A DNA stretch of 64,000 bases from Larix kaempferi (Eukaryota; Streptophyta; Pinopsida; Pinales; Pinaceae), in NCBI GenBank assembly GCA_027924585.1, contig BSBM01000712.1, forward strand, positions 3,606,001 to 3,670,000. Direction: 5' to 3'. The position numbers and the translations under genes were made by a program. Numbering within the stretch: position 1 is the first letter of the stretch; every line of letters starts with the position of its first letter. Below are positions 24,168 to 36,500 of this stretch, piece after piece. The notes beneath the pieces were generated by a model. It made no database searches. It saw nothing but the letters and a program-made list of their open reading frames with translations, and was not told where the DNA came from.

Positions 24168-25110
24168 ACTCATTCATGATTTTGGGATCCCTATCTTTTG
24201 GGAAGTTTTCATTGTGCTCTGTTGTAATATTTTTATTTAAGGAAGAATACCTCTCTTAGTGAGGGGTTGGAATTTTTGGAATTGTAATTTAGCAGAAGAT
24301 AAGACTGGGTATACTCTATGGCCAGAGTCATCGTAATTTTGGTACAAGACATCTTAATACAGTAATGTTATCTTTGGATCCATCTTTTGGTTGTTACTCA
24401 AATTTCTTTGAGAATTTCTGATTTTATATTCCAGATTATCATCCAATATATATATGATCTCTTGTTAGATATCTAATTAATGCATAAATTTGTTGTCTTG
24501 ATTTTTCTATATAATTGATGTATGTATGAAAATATTTGATTGAATTTCTTTAATTAAATACTTTCTTTATCGATTTCTGCAATTGATCGGATATACATTC
24601 AATCATTGTTGATTTTTCAATCAACAAAGAGATAACAGGTTACATTTTGATGGTCCTTAAGGTTGAATTATCATTGTTTTATTTTCATTAAGTAATCATA
24701 ATTTAAGTTAGCAAATATCTCATCTGAAGGCATTTCTATTAAGGGTGATAAACTATTTGTTCTTTACACCTCAGGGTTGATCTGCATGAACGACAAGCTT
24801 TCTATCTTAGAATAGGTCTGACTTAAGATTAGATCCTTATTTCTAAATAGGTTGAGTTAGAATTGTTTACTATTTTCCATATCTTTGATTTCCTTAATTG
24901 GGAAACTGATCTAATAGATCAAACCACTTACTCATAGAGTGCCAGCGGAGGCCGAATATCTGTGGGTGATTACCATACCAAACAGCTCAAGGATAGAATT
25001 TCCCTTGCGTAGGGTCTTTTGAAGCCTTTGGCTGGGTTTTCATCCCCTATTTTGTGCCTTGGAACCCTTTCCAGCACCTCGCAGTAACCTGCACATCCGA
25101 GGCCTCAACA
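24168..25110 (+). other. Element 3 5' LTR downstream part: candidate genomic promoter, R and U5
   Basis: AT-rich, no gene. ATATATATAT at 24446-24455 (37661-37670 in the 3' LTR) is a possible TATA for the genomic transcript, which would put the large frame in U3. The last 130 bp is more GC-rich and ends in the CAACA terminus. Confidence 0.4.
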
Positions 25111-25112
25111 AA

Positions 25113-25129
25113 TGGTGCTAGAAGGAGGG
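25113..25129 (+). promoter_or_regulatory. Element 3 putative primer binding site
   Basis: TGGTGCTAGAAGGAGGG, two bases inside the 5' LTR end and beginning with the TGG required to pair with a tRNA CCA end. I cannot name the tRNA. Confidence 0.6.
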
Positions 25130-25142
25130 CCACTAGTATAAC

Positions 25143-26768
25143 ATGCCTAAGCAAACCGCTAATAAACCTCCTCCAGCAAGTACTTCAACGGTTCAAAACC
25201 AAAGCTAGTCTAGGGATTCAACATCTGAACAACCAACTCATACACGACCTACAGTTCTCCCTATCACGTCTGCCCAACCTACAGTTATACTTGTCACACC
25301 TTTGATACAACAGGAGAACAAAGGGGATATCATTTTCACATCACCTACAAGGGGACCCATCTTGTTAGAGCAGATATTGAAAACATCTGCTGATCGGATC
25401 TTAAGAGCAGAACAACGACTTGCCAATCAAAGAAGACACGGTCTGGCAGCCTTAAATTTAGAAGATATTATGCAGACTAGTGGTCAGGAAGATCAACAAA
25501 TTTCCGCTTTACAGACCAGTGACACAAAGATTCTGCATACCACTGATCTAAATACAGAGGATCAACATACAGTTGATCAACAACCTGAAAACCAAGAGCT
25601 GATTGATCAAATAGATTCTCTTGAATATAACTATGAGACCACTCTCATAGGAACACAAGGTCAACCAAATCTTGGAGCTGGTGGTCCACCACCATCCCCT
25701 CCTTCATCTTCAGCATCTTCCTCAAATGGTGAAAACTCCTCTAGCTCATCTTTTGAAGAAGAAGAAAAAGAACCTCCGATGGCTGGAGAAGGTCAAAACA
25801 AACCTTGGCTTGACCAAGGTGCATTTTTCATATTAGGAGATCAACATAGATTACCAAAGAATCCTGAGAAATGGCTGCCTAAATTCAACCCTGATGATAA
25901 GACACTCATGTTGAATCATATAAAAACTTTCGTGCAGGCAATTAGACTTGGAAGCGTGGTACATGAGGATGTAGTATGCAGACTCTTTCCCTACACTTTT
26001 GAGGGTACGGCAACCACCTGGTATTTTGCCTTACCAGCCCAATCTATAACGTCCTGGGATGAGTTCGAGAAACATTTCACCCAAAAATTTGGGGATGATA
26101 AAACACTGTAGGATCTTGTCTTAGAATTATCCTCTATGAAAATCAAATGAAAAGAAAGGGTTAAAGACTTTAACCAAAGGTTTTCATATCTCAAAAACCG
26201 AATTCCTACCAATCTTCTTCCTGCTGAAGAATTGTTGGAAGCTTATTATGAAAAAGGTATGCCTGTCCCTATTGCAATGTGTGTCAAAAGGGAACACAAA
26301 GCTACTTTACTAGAGACATATGATGAAGCAATACAAGTTGAGAAGGACATATTTTGTTTGAAAGACAACCGTGAAACTTCAAAAGAGTAGCCTTCTACTT
26401 CCAAGAAAAGAACTGAGAACGTCCCCAAACCCACTGTTCAGAACAAGGATCCATTTGATATGGCTGACATGAAGAAATTCATTCACAAAATGTAAAATGA
26501 AATGGTGGATTTGAAGAAGAACACTAATGATAATCGAAACCAAAACAGAGGTTTTGTAAGGCCACCATTTAGGAGACCTTACCAGCCTCCACAAAATCCA
26601 CCACCACCGAATCCGGCAGAAGGACTCACAAACGACGAACTCTATTCTATTTTTAGAGCCTTGGCAGTGGAATCTCAAGTCACCCCTGGCACTTCCAATG
26701 ATCAGACCATCCAGATCCACAATTACCTGAAGAAGAAGAAGAAGGTGATCCATAGGTATATACTGTGA
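25143..26768 (+). pseudogene. Element 3 gag
   Basis: Frame from ATG 25143 (MPKQTANKPPPAST), 33 bp after the LTR. The N-terminal 200 residues are Gln/Ser/Pro-rich with an acidic run. The Retrotrans_gag core follows: PEKWLPKFNPDD, then EGTATTWYFALPAQSITSWD, then FEKHFTQKFGDDKTL and a helical C-terminal part. A Pro-rich tail (RPPFRRPYQPPQNPPPP) replaces the usual zinc knuckle; I see no CCHC. Stops at 25206, 26109 and further on break it. Gag would form the particle that packages the RNA. A frame change within about 26700-26760, next to a GAA/AAG repeat, leads into the pol frame. Confidence 0.85.
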
Positions 26769-27534
26769 GTTGCTTTTCAGAACTTCCTATGTGTGAAGAA
26801 GAAGAAGAACCTGAGGCAGTGTTTAACACATAGCACCCTTATAATACAAGGTCAATACCACAACCACCTCAAGAATTTTCATCTTCTCTTCCAGTTCCCA
26901 CCAAAAACAAGACTGTTCCTCAAAAGGATACAGTCCTCCCTGAAATGGAGTATAATCTAGTTGAAGATTTAAAAATAGTCAAAGCAAACATCTCTCTATT
27001 TGAGCTACTTAAGATCCCTACTATGACGATTCCTTACCTAAAAACATGATAGTCAAACAACCTAGAGATTCACAAAGAAACAACCTAGACTCTGTTACTA
27101 AAACTGATGATCAGAAACCAGCAAGCAAGAGGACTCCTTCTTTCTTGCTTACCTTTGATATTTTCAACCAGAATGTGCACAACTGCATGATAGATTCAGG
27201 AGCGTCATCAAATGTGATGCCCCTCTTTGTTTGCAAGAAATTGAATGCAATGTGGGAACCCTGCCCAACTCAGATTGTGCAACTTGACAGATCCAAAGTC
27301 AAAGTGGTAGGTAAATTGAGAAATGTTTTGCTTACACTGTCAGCTGATCCTAGGATCCACCAGACAATTGACATCGTGGTAGTTGACATCCCGGAAGCCT
27401 ATGGGATGTGGTTAAGCAGGGACTGGTCAGAGAAACTTAAGGGTTACTTTGCCACTGACTGGTCTCATTTATGGTTTCCTTACAATGGTCAACCGAATAA
27501 AATCATGATCAGTAGAGAACCTTTTATGAAATAG
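26769..27534 (+). pseudogene. Element 3 aspartic protease region
   Basis: In the frame shared with the first part of pol. A linker (MEYNLVEDLKIVKANISLFE) precedes the retropepsin core: active-site MIDSGASSNVMP, then a helical segment and WLSRDWSEKLKGYFATDWSH, which is characteristic of Tat/Athila-type gypsy proteases. The enzyme would mature Gag-Pol. A TAG at 27532 and stops near 26757 and 26832 disable it. Confidence 0.85.
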
Positions 27535-27711
27535 ACAGTCACTGATCTTAATGACTCGAGCAAACCTGCTGGTTATCTCACCTCTCGTGTAGAGCATTTT
27601 ACATTTGATACCTTTTTTGGTGAATTCCCAGCTGATGCCTCACCAAAAGAAATCATTCAAAACGAATCACATATTACTCATCTAACTTCTATACCTTTTT
27701 CTGGTGAAATT

Positions 27712-28545
27712 GTGCATAATGTGTATAATGTAAATACAAATTTTAGAATAGACCCTGTCTCATGGACCTTATTTTTTGATGGTTCCAAGTCCAAGGATGG
27801 AGCTGGAGTAGGTTGTGTCCTTATTGATCCTAAAGGAATGAAAATTATGATTGCTTATAGGCTAGAATTTTATTGCACTAATAATGTAGCTGAGTATGAG
27901 GCTTTGGTATACGGGCTCAAGAAGGCTATTGATTTAGGTGTGCAGGCAATAGAATGCTATGGAGATTCCAAAATTATAGTTAAGCAAGTCAGAAATAAAA
28001 TACACTGCTTATCTCTGCGTTTGGCTAATTATCAAAAGATGGTAAGGGATTTTACCAACTCATTTTTAGCATTCAATAATAAATCAGTTCCGAGATCACA
28101 AAATTTCGATGCAGACTTGTTAGCAAACACAACATCTAGATTGATCCCGCCTGAAGGCTTGTCTCCTCAAACCTTTTCGATCAAATTGATGTATAGACCC
28201 TCCATTCCAGATAATGTGACTAATTGGAAAGTGTTTGACGATGACAGACAGATACTTGACTTCCTCACTGCCCAGGATACGTTCCAAGATATGGCCATTG
28301 ATGAAGCAGAACATGAAAAGTCACTCACTGATCCCTCAAACATTATCCCAAAGTCAGTGATCAATTTGGAAAAATGTTATGATTTGCAAGACAGGTTAAA
28401 ATCCCAAATTAATTGTAAAACTCAAAGCTCATCTTTGAACTATGAGCGAGTCAATTTAGGCACCGAACAGGAACCCTGCTTTATCAATTTGGGAGTTGAT
28501 TGTACCCCTGAAGAACGAAGAGCCATCATTGCATTGTGTAAGTAG
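27712..28545 (+). pseudogene. Element 3 extra archaeal-type RNase H (aRNH) upstream of RT
   Basis: Same frame as the protease. The domain carries the ordered acidic residues of RNase H: FFDGSKSKDGAGVG (first Asp), NNVAEYEALVYGL (Glu), YGDSKIIVKQV (Asp) and NFDADLLAN (last Asp). This is the archaeal/plant-like form, distinct from the gypsy RNase H at 29454-29918, so the polyprotein has two. Tat elements are known for such a second RNase H; here it sits between protease and RT. A linker ending DCTPEERRAIIALCK leads to RT across a TAG at 28543. All four catalytic positions are intact although the gene is broken. Confidence 0.85.
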
Positions 28546-29450
28546 TATAAATATCTTTTTTCCTGGACTTATGACGAATTGAAAACATTTGACACTAGTG
28601 TCATGTTCCATGATATACCCATGAAACCAGAGGTTAAGCCATTTCAACAAAAGTTGCAGAAGATGCACCCCATTTTAGAGCCTTCGGTAAAAATGGAGTT
28701 CGAGAAGCTTCTCACAGCTCGAATTATCTTTCCAGTCAGGAATACTCAATGTATAGACAACTTAGTGCCTGTCCGCAAGAAAAGCGGTGAAATTTTGAAA
28801 TTTGACTGTGTGTCGATTTCAGGAACCTGAATCGGGCTTCTGAGAAAGACAACTATCTTGTTCCACCTATGGAGCAGATTCTTCAAAAGGTAGCCGGGTC
28901 GGAAATGTTTTCCCTCCTAGATGGTTTTTCGGGATATAACCAGGTTATGGCTGCCCCTGACAACCAATTAAAAACAGCTTTCAAGACCCCTTCGGGTACT
29001 TTCGCCTATAGGCGGATGCCTTTCAGGTTGATCAATGCAGGAGCCACTTTTCAGAGATCTATGGACATAGCTTTCCGAGGGTTAATGCATAATTATGTCG
29101 TAGTTTATCTTGATGATATCACTATTTACTCCAAAAAACAACATGAACATGTGTTTGCTTTGAAACAGGTTTTCGACCGCTGTAGGAAATTCAGTATTTC
29201 TCTCAACCCGAAGAAAACTATTTTCGCAGTAACAAAAGGAAAGCTTCTGGGCTTCATTGCTTCGAAAGAAGGTATGATTATTGATCATGAACGCACAGAT
29301 GCTATTTCAAAGATTGGGTTACCAAGCTCGCGCAAAGCAATGCAATCCTTCTTGGGTAAGATTAATTTTGTACGTAGATTTGTACCAAATTTTGCTCAAA
29401 TAGTCAAACCGTTACAACTTTTGGTCAAGAAAGATGTGCAGTTTACCTAG
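28546..29450 (+). pseudogene. Element 3 reverse transcriptase
   Basis: RT domain starting near HDIPMKPEVKPFQQKLQKMH. The substrate-side motif SLLDGFSGYNQVMAAPDNQ and the active-site YLDD (29106-29117, in VVYLDDITIYSK) are present, followed by KLLGFIASKEG and LGKINFVRRFVPNF of the thumb and connection. A one-base shift near 28805-28820 moves the rest of pol from the frame used by protease/aRNH to the next, and a TAG at 29448 ends this piece. The enzyme would copy the RNA into cDNA. Clearly a decayed gypsy RT. Confidence 0.92.
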
Positions 29451-29453
29451 TTT

Positions 29454-29918
29454 GTGGAACAAAGAGATGTGTTTATTGAAATTCGAAAGGCTATCGCTGA
29501 AGCTCCTCCTCTCATGTCCCCATATTTTGATAAGGATTTCATTCTTTATACTTTTGCCACTGACTTTTCTTATGCAACTGTCCTAATGCAAAAGCATGAC
29601 AATGATGCAGAGATCCTGATCTCTTTTATGAGCTCAACATTCAAAGGTGCAGAGCTTAATTACTCACAAATTGATAAGCAAGCATATGTGGTTTATAATT
29701 CTATCAAACATTACAGGCCCTACTTGTTGAAATCTCGAACCAAAGTCATTGTCCCATATTCTGCTATTAGAAACGTCCTGATCCAAAAAGAGTTAGGGGA
29801 AAAGAGGGCCCATTGGATAACGGCCCTGCAAGAATATGATCTTGAGATAAGACCAGCTAAAATTGTCAAAGGGAAAGGCCTTTGTCTTCTTACCGCTCAA
29901 TCCAATGACCCTACGTAG
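29454..29918 (+). pseudogene. Element 3 gypsy-type RNase H
   Basis: Directly follows RT in the same frame. LYTFATDFSYATVLMQ gives the first Asp region, and FKGAELNYSQIDKQAYVV the Glu helix region (Q where E is usual in the E-K-E/L signature). HYRPYLLKSRTKVIVP and RAHWITALQEYDLEIRP follow as in gypsy pol. It would remove the RNA strand during reverse transcription. The second acidic residue of the fold is not obvious, in keeping with degeneration of this domain in elements that gained an aRNH. Confidence 0.85.
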
Positions 29919-30017
29919 CAGCAATATGAATGGGATCAGGAGGAAGAAATTCCCTCAGGTGTTGTTAACGCTATCGATGCCTCGACATCAAAATGGTATG
30001 ATGATATCAGATATTTT

Positions 30018-31247
30018 ATGAACCATGGGTTTGCTCCTGAAACCCTTGATTTTAAGAAACGGAGGGCTTTAAGACTAAAATCTACTCATCAGTTTCTTGA
30101 TCAAGTTCTTTTTAGGAAAAATTATGATGGAGTATTTCTTAGGTGCTTGGAAAAACATGAAACTAATGAGAACTTATTCCAATTTCATGCAGGACCTGTC
30201 GGAGGCCATTTTTCAGGTGAGACTACAGCACATAAGATTCTCAAGGTTGGATATTTTTGGCCCACGTTGTTTAAATATGCTTATTCTTATGTAAGGAGGT
30301 GTGAACCATGCCAGAAATGCACAGGGAAGTTCAAGAAACCTGCATTTCAACTTCAACCAGTCACAATTCAGTTTCCTTTTCAACAATGGGGACTGGATTT
30401 TGTCAGGCCTATAAAACCTGCTTTGTCCCTCCAACATAAATATATTCTTACAACAACTGACTACTTCACCAGATGGGTGGAGGCAACCCCTCTTAAACAA
30501 TGTAATGCCAGTCAAGTAGTCTCCTTCCTTGACAATCAGATCGTCACACGGTTTGGCGCTCCAGAGTACCTAGTTTTCGATAATGCATCCTACTTCTCTT
30601 CAATCGATATAACTAAATATGCCTTTGAAAAGGGGATTAAGCTTAAATTTTCTACCAATTATTACCCTTAAGGAAATGGTTTGGTTGAGTCTTCAAACAA
30701 AAATCTGATAAATATTCTCAAGAAGACTGTAGCTTCTCATCACAGAGATTGGCACACATAGTTATATAATGCTTTATGGGTAGATCGAATCATCCCAAAG
30801 GAAGCAATTGTAAATTCTCCCTATTGTCTGGTTTATGGAAAAGAAGTCGTCCTTCCTACTAAGCTCACCATCCCTTCACTACAATTGGCCCAGTCTGTCT
30901 AAGAATATGATTCTTCTCCTCTCCAGCAAAGAATTGACACTCTACTGAAGCTAGAGGAGGACAGGGAAATAGCTAAGAACAAATTATATCATCATCAACA
31001 GATGGTGAAAAGATGGTTTGATGAAAAATTTTCATCTGACAAGGAATTTTCGGTTGGTGACCTGGTTCTGAGGTGGGACAAGCAACACAAAGATAAGAAC
31101 CAGTACAACAAGTTTCAGCGCCTTTGGCTAGGGCCTTTCATTATTACAAAAAAGATTGGTCCCAACACTGTTCGATTACAGACACTAGAGGGAGTCGTAG
31201 ACACCTACCCAGTGAATGTGTCTCTTCTCAAAAAGTATTTTCTCTGA
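30018..31247 (+). pseudogene. Element 3 integrase
   Basis: An N-terminal HHCC finger (HAGPVGGHF...CEPCQKC) is followed by a DDE core: GLDFVRP, then VFDNASYFSS, then GLVESSNKNL. A C-terminal domain with RLWLGPFIITKKIGPNTV follows, ending in a true-looking stop after VSLLKKYFL. There is no chromodomain, as expected for Tat rather than chromoviruses. Stops at 30669, about 30760 and about 30900 break it. It would insert the cDNA with 5-bp duplications, matching the AGGAT TSD. Confidence 0.92.
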
Positions 31248-32644
31248 ACAATCTGGTGCACCTATATATAGGTGTGGTTTATTTTTCTCTCATTTGTTTT
31301 TCTTGTATTTGACATTTTGATTGGTGTTTTTTGTTTTGTTTGGTCTTTCATTAATAAGGATTCACACATTTGGTAATGGCTTATGATCATTTTTCTTAGC
31401 AACAACTGTCTCTGAATTCTTAGCATTGCTATCAATCTTAGTTTTGGCTTATGATTAGAATTTCCTCTGAAGAATAAACAACCAATAAGTGCAGTACTTT
31501 TGGATACTTTTCACTCTGATCATTATCTTTCACATACTTTATTTGTGTAATTGAGGTATGGAGGATGGTCATCATTTCTTTACTTGGTGTTTCATGGTTG
31601 AGCAGTATATCATAATAACCTGACCAGCTCCGATTGCTCATGGATCGTTTTACCATCACTTTGATTATAAATTTTGTCTTAAAATTATAAGTTACAGGGT
31701 GGGTGGTCTTGCTATTAAGCCAACCTATTAGGTTCATAGGTGTTTAAGTGGAATGAAATCTTCACATCAAGCCACCACACTTGGAAGATGACTTTCAGTT
31801 CTACTGGAAGGTGGAAGATCGTATTACAGGTCGGTCCATTCATGATCTACAAAGCACTGGTGAGTAACGTTACCACGATATGGTCACCAAGACATGGTAA
31901 TGCCTTGTATCTTATGCCAAGATAAATTGTTTTTGTATTTCATTTATAATATTTTGTTGCATACAAGAACAGGGGGGTCTTATTACAAGCCATCCCTACT
32001 ATGATCATGGGTTTGACCTTGGACTGGAGTTATCATAATGTGGTCACCAAGCCATGATAATTTCTTTTGGTCTTACAGCTAGAAGACAAGGAGTCTCATC
32101 ATCGAGCTAGCTTGACCAGTTTCCAGATCAGGCTTGTGAATGGCAATGTTTTATCTAGTCACCAAGTCAGTACAGTGGTCTTGTATCAACAAGGTTTTAT
32201 GTATAATCCATCTTTTAATCTTTAAAAAAAAAAGAGAGAGAAAAAGAGCACATGAAAAAAAAGAGAGGAAAAGAAAAGATAAAGAAGTGTATATAACCCA
32301 AAGGGGGTCACTGATTACACATGCATCTAATAAACCAAGGTGATCTGTAATTAGGATATCCATGAGCATTTCTAAGACTGTTTCTAGGTTCAACACAAGC
32401 TAGTTTTCAATGATTACATCATGGTAAAGATTCGGTATTGTTCTTTAAATCTCCTTATCAGATGAGTGTTATCTTTAAAATGGTCACTGTTTGAGATTTA
32501 TCCATTTTCATATTTATTGTTTGTTGGCTGTTATCTTTTGAGTATTTTCTTTGAATTGAGTTTCAAGAAATTGGTTGATTAACATGTTGTCTTTAGTCGG
32601 ATTTGATTGCAGAGATAACTGGTTCTTCCCATCCAGTCGCCATT
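31248..32644 (+). other. Element 3 3' untranslated region
   Basis: 1.4 kb without a gene. Contains three related motifs, TGGTCACCAAGACATG-like, near 31881, 32041 and 32156. An almost unbroken purine run (about 32224-32290) of A and GA repeats lies about 360 bp before the 3' LTR. Next to the LTR itself the sequence is pyrimidine-rich (TTCTTCCCATCC), not the expected purine tract. Confidence 0.6.
32224..32290 (+). promoter_or_regulatory. Long polypurine run, candidate displaced PPT
   Basis: Nearly pure A/G on the plus strand for about 65 bases with few interruptions. It is the only strong purine tract near the 3' end of element 3, but it is not adjacent to the LTR. Confidence 0.35.
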
Positions 32645-32874
32645 TGTTGTGGCCACAACAGATCCCATGCTTAGCTAAAGCACGGGAGCCCCATTTTTAA
32701 TAAATTCAAAGGTATATGGGCAAGTTTCCATTTATGAATATGAGTTTTTGGTTTAGATGTCTTTAAATATATTGCCCATATATTCATGCTTCATTTTTTT
32801 TCCTTATCTGGATTATCTCTAAGTGTTTGGTTTGCAGAAATCTTTAAATTTTGAGTATCCTAACCTTTTTTTCT

Positions 32875-33262
32875 ACCAACCCGAAACCTGAAACTCGAAA
32901 GTTTCGGGTGCGGGAAATTGGTGTTCTCATTATTTTTGGATTTTCATCATCCCGAAACTCGCAACTCGAAAGTTGCGGGTGCAGGATTTCATTTTTTGAT
33001 TTTTGTTTTATATAAACCCAAAACCCAACAATGTCCCGTTGCAAGAATCCAGATTTTTGTTTGTAAGTTTTAATAAACCCGAAACCCGACAATGTCACGT
33101 TTCGGGATTCAGAAATCACTTTTTAAACTTTGCGGTTGATTGCGTCCCGAAACCCACAACCCGCAACTATCAAGTTGCGGCTTTCGGGAACCTGGTTTTG
33201 ATTTGGTTATATTTCGAAACCCGAAACCCGCTAGTGTCAGTTTTCGGCTTTCGGGAATGGTA
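32875..33262 (+). repeat. Array of six hairpin-forming units (3' LTR copy)
   Basis: Same six units as in the 5' LTR, often with better symmetry, for example CCCGAAACCTGAAACTCGAA facing GTTTCGGGTGCGGG at about 32880-32914. Confidence 0.8.
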
Positions 33263-33371
33263 AATAAAACCTTTAATTGTGTCTCTGAACTCGATCCCAA
33301 ATCTTGCATCGGTTAATCTCAGTCGTTTGTTACTCTCAATCCTACGGTCGTGATTTAACTTGGGTAAATTG

Positions 33372-33380
33372 ATAAATATA
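33372..33380 (+). promoter_or_regulatory. TATA-like box upstream of LTR gene (3' LTR)
   Basis: ATAAATATA, same context and spacing as 20179 in the 5' LTR. Confidence 0.45.
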
Positions 33381-33490
33381 GGGGTTTTTCTATTTTTCGT
33401 TATCATTTTTACTCACTGAAATTACTCCGATGTGCTTATTTTACCGTGGATTTCTTGCTTCAGTTGATTGTCGGTTTTTAGTTATCACAG

Positions 33491-33578
33491 GTAGGATTGT
33501 TTTCATTTCATTTTTCGGTTCGTCTCTTGGTTGTTTGTTATTGTTGTTTTTTATTTTTGTTTTCTTTCATTTCGTCAG
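33491..33578 (+). other. Candidate 88-nt 5'UTR intron of LTR gene (3' LTR copy)
   Basis: ATCACAG/GTAGGATTG donor and TTTCGTCAG/AAATT acceptor, T-rich between. Same length as in the 5' LTR although the interior has diverged. Confidence 0.4.
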
Positions 33579-33583
33579 AAATT

Positions 33584-36500
33584 ATGAATTTTGCCACTAT
33601 GTCAAGAAGTACCCGGTCCAGGGTCGGTCTCAGATATACCCTAACTAAAGACCCCAACTTTGGTATCTTCTCAGATACCTGCGGGAAGGTCACCGAGACT
33701 TATCAAATGGATTGGTCTCGAATTTATGCTATATTCGACAACGATGACCTTTCACAGGTAGAAATTGATAGGCCTACCTTTGAGAAGATTAGGGCTTCCC
33801 AGATTCATGCTATTGCTGCACGGCTCACTATCTTACCTTATACGGATGAAGTGAAGTGGATAGTTGAGAATGCTAGTGTCAAAGACCGGTCTTTCAATGA
33901 TACTCTGGGGAATCAACTGACTCATTTCCATCCCAAGGTTTTCACTCGAGCTTTTTCTCTCAAGCCACATGAGCAGACCCTATCTCCTAACTTCATCCAA
34001 TCCTCCAAGTCCCATTACAATTTTGCTAAAATGTTGAAGTCCTGGATGATAAAACCTAATGCTTTCGTGCTGAAGCCTGATAATCTATATCCAATTTCCT
34101 CGTTCAAGGAATCTTATTCTCTGCTTGCGGCTATGTTGTGTCGATTGTTCAGACTCCCCAACTGTTCGTTGTTTAAAGTTGAATGGGCGCCTATAGCGTA
34201 TCATGTCTTGACTACCGGCGAGTCCTTCCAATGGGCTTCCATCTTGTCCTCATAATCAAAAAATGCTATCGAAGATTACCAGAAGTCTCCTGCCTTCAAA
34301 AAACCACATTTCTTTTTTTCTACCTATCTAATTGATGTTTTCTGCTTAGAATTTCAATACCCCAACTTGAACTGGAATTGGACTCCAGCAGACCCACCGG
34401 TGCACATCTATCATTCAATCTTATGCGAATAAAACTTTATCCCTCTATTGTACGATATATGTGATCAATTCTTGGGAACTGTCTATTTCAATATTTTTAA
34501 GCAAGAAGCACCAATATTTTTGGATGATGCCAAAGCACTCATCAATACTATCGGTGACTGGTATGTGTGTGACTATTTCTCATATATCAGGGTCTGGGGT
34601 AGTAATACTGTACATTTGTTACCCAGAATTATCCTTGATAGATTGGCTTTGCAGGAAGTTTCATTTCATATTGTGACTGATGGTATGTATAAGAAGCTTA
34701 TAGGTCCTAGAAAGAAGGGATGGCCTAAATTCCCTTTGAACCCTGGGTCATTGGTCATCCCAACCTCTAATTGGGCAACGATCCTTGGTGAGCAAATGGT
34801 TGATTTCAAATTGGGATTTTCCCCTAAAAGAAAGCATGACCCCAAGAAGTTATTGGATGCACACTTCAAGCAAACCCATATTAAAATGGACTATGTGCAT
34901 GAAAACATCCCAGATGACTCTATCTATCATGGAGTCAATTCATTTTCTGATCTTCTTGCTAAAGCAAAAGACCCAGAAGAGCAACATAACATTCTTCAAT
35001 ATCATAAGGAATTAAAGCTCAGGGTGCTATGCTATAGTAAATTGGAGTTGGACTTGCTGGATAAAGTAAGAAGAGAAAGAGAAGAAAGAGAAGCTCAGGA
35101 ATCTAATTCTCTTCAAATGGTGGTTCATTCAGAATAAGGAAAAGGAAAAACCCCTATTGAGGATTCTCCCCCAAAGAAAACAGTAGAACAGGTCAAATCC
35201 TTGTTATATACGTCTCAAACCTTGTTATATACGTCTCAGCAGTTTCAGAAAGATCTGGCACAATTGACATCAGTATTGAAGACTCATCCTGCAGATCCCA
35301 AGAAGGTTACTATGGATTCGCAAATGATGGAGCCTTCAAACCCTCTTGAAATCATTAGTGCAACTGTGCAAGAAAACGAGGATTTGTTGGTTACCCATGC
35401 CATCTGAGTGAAAAGGCAAAGGATCCATGCCAATCCACTCCCCAATGTTCAGATTATTGATTGTGATATTGCTAAAGAACCTGAACCCCCAGTTTCAGTA
35501 ACTGAGGAGATTATAGAACAATCCAAGATGCTCACAGACTTGTTAAATGTTATTGAGGTGGACTACTCTCCTGAGGAACAGTCACTTGAGGACACCTCTG
35601 TTCAAGATTCTTCGGTTTCAACATCTCAGTTAACATTAGTTCAACAATTTTTTGCTTCATTTTCAGAGCACCTACCTCCCTTTTCATTGTCTCAACTGTT
35701 CAACAGTATAACTTCTTCTTCCACTACACTTTTAGGTAGTCAAGATTTTTTCTCTATTCCTAAGTCCATGATGCCAGAAGCTCAAACCAACATCATTCCT
35801 ACAAAGTCACCTAAACCTATTCTGCTAATACCTTCCAGGGATCAATTCACCTCCATTCCTCTTCCCATTCCATCCCCCATCCCAATTCAGGATAAGCTTT
35901 CTGCAATTCCTCAATCTATACCATTAGCTATCTCTGTTTCACCTAGCATCAAGGAACCACCTATACTTCCTTCCCTGTCATCAACTCCCAATGTTGAAGA
36001 ATAGATTCTTATGTCTGAAGTTTCCATTTTGGTCCCTTCACCTACACAGGTCCAATCACCTGTCCAAGATGTTTCTGTCTCAGTGGTCGTTCCCCAAGTT
36101 ACTATGTCTATCCCTCACCCTAGTGGTATTATGACACCTTCAATAATATCCACTGTTAATGTTATGCCCATCACTACTGAGGTGGTTGATGAATATGTGG
36201 TTCCTATTGGAAGCTATTTCTATAACAAGGAAGAGAGGACAGTATTCAAGAAAACAAGGAAGAGAAGTAAAGATGAGTAGGCGTTTGAATCACCTACTCC
36301 GATTCAAGTCTTATGGGCTCAACAAACTGGTGATCCTCACGCTGGAGCCATTGAAGCAACAACAGTTTTGGGAGCTTTCGCTAGTGCCAATATAGATTTA
36401 GTTCAGTTACTGAACAGAGAGGTTGATCTTAAAAAGGAAAGAATCAAGGAACTAGAAGATGAGTTGGTCAGGATTAAGGATGAACACAGCCTCCATGTGG

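Larger units (their letters stand above)
19451..25110 (+). repeat. Element 3 5' LTR
   Basis: 5660 bp, far longer than most plant LTRs. Order: TGTTGTGG end, hairpin-unit array (19680-20070), TATA-like box (20179), candidate intron (20298-20385), large reading frame (20391-24167), about 0.9 kb of AT-rich sequence with a second TATA-like tract (24446), and the GCCTCAACA end. The ends form the short inverted repeat TGTTG...CAACA. Confidence 0.95.

Noticed and set aside
26700-26770. Programmed frameshift between gag and pol of element 3
   Set aside because: A frame change exists beside a GAA/AAG repeat, but slippage decay of a microsatellite explains it as well. A family consensus would be needed.
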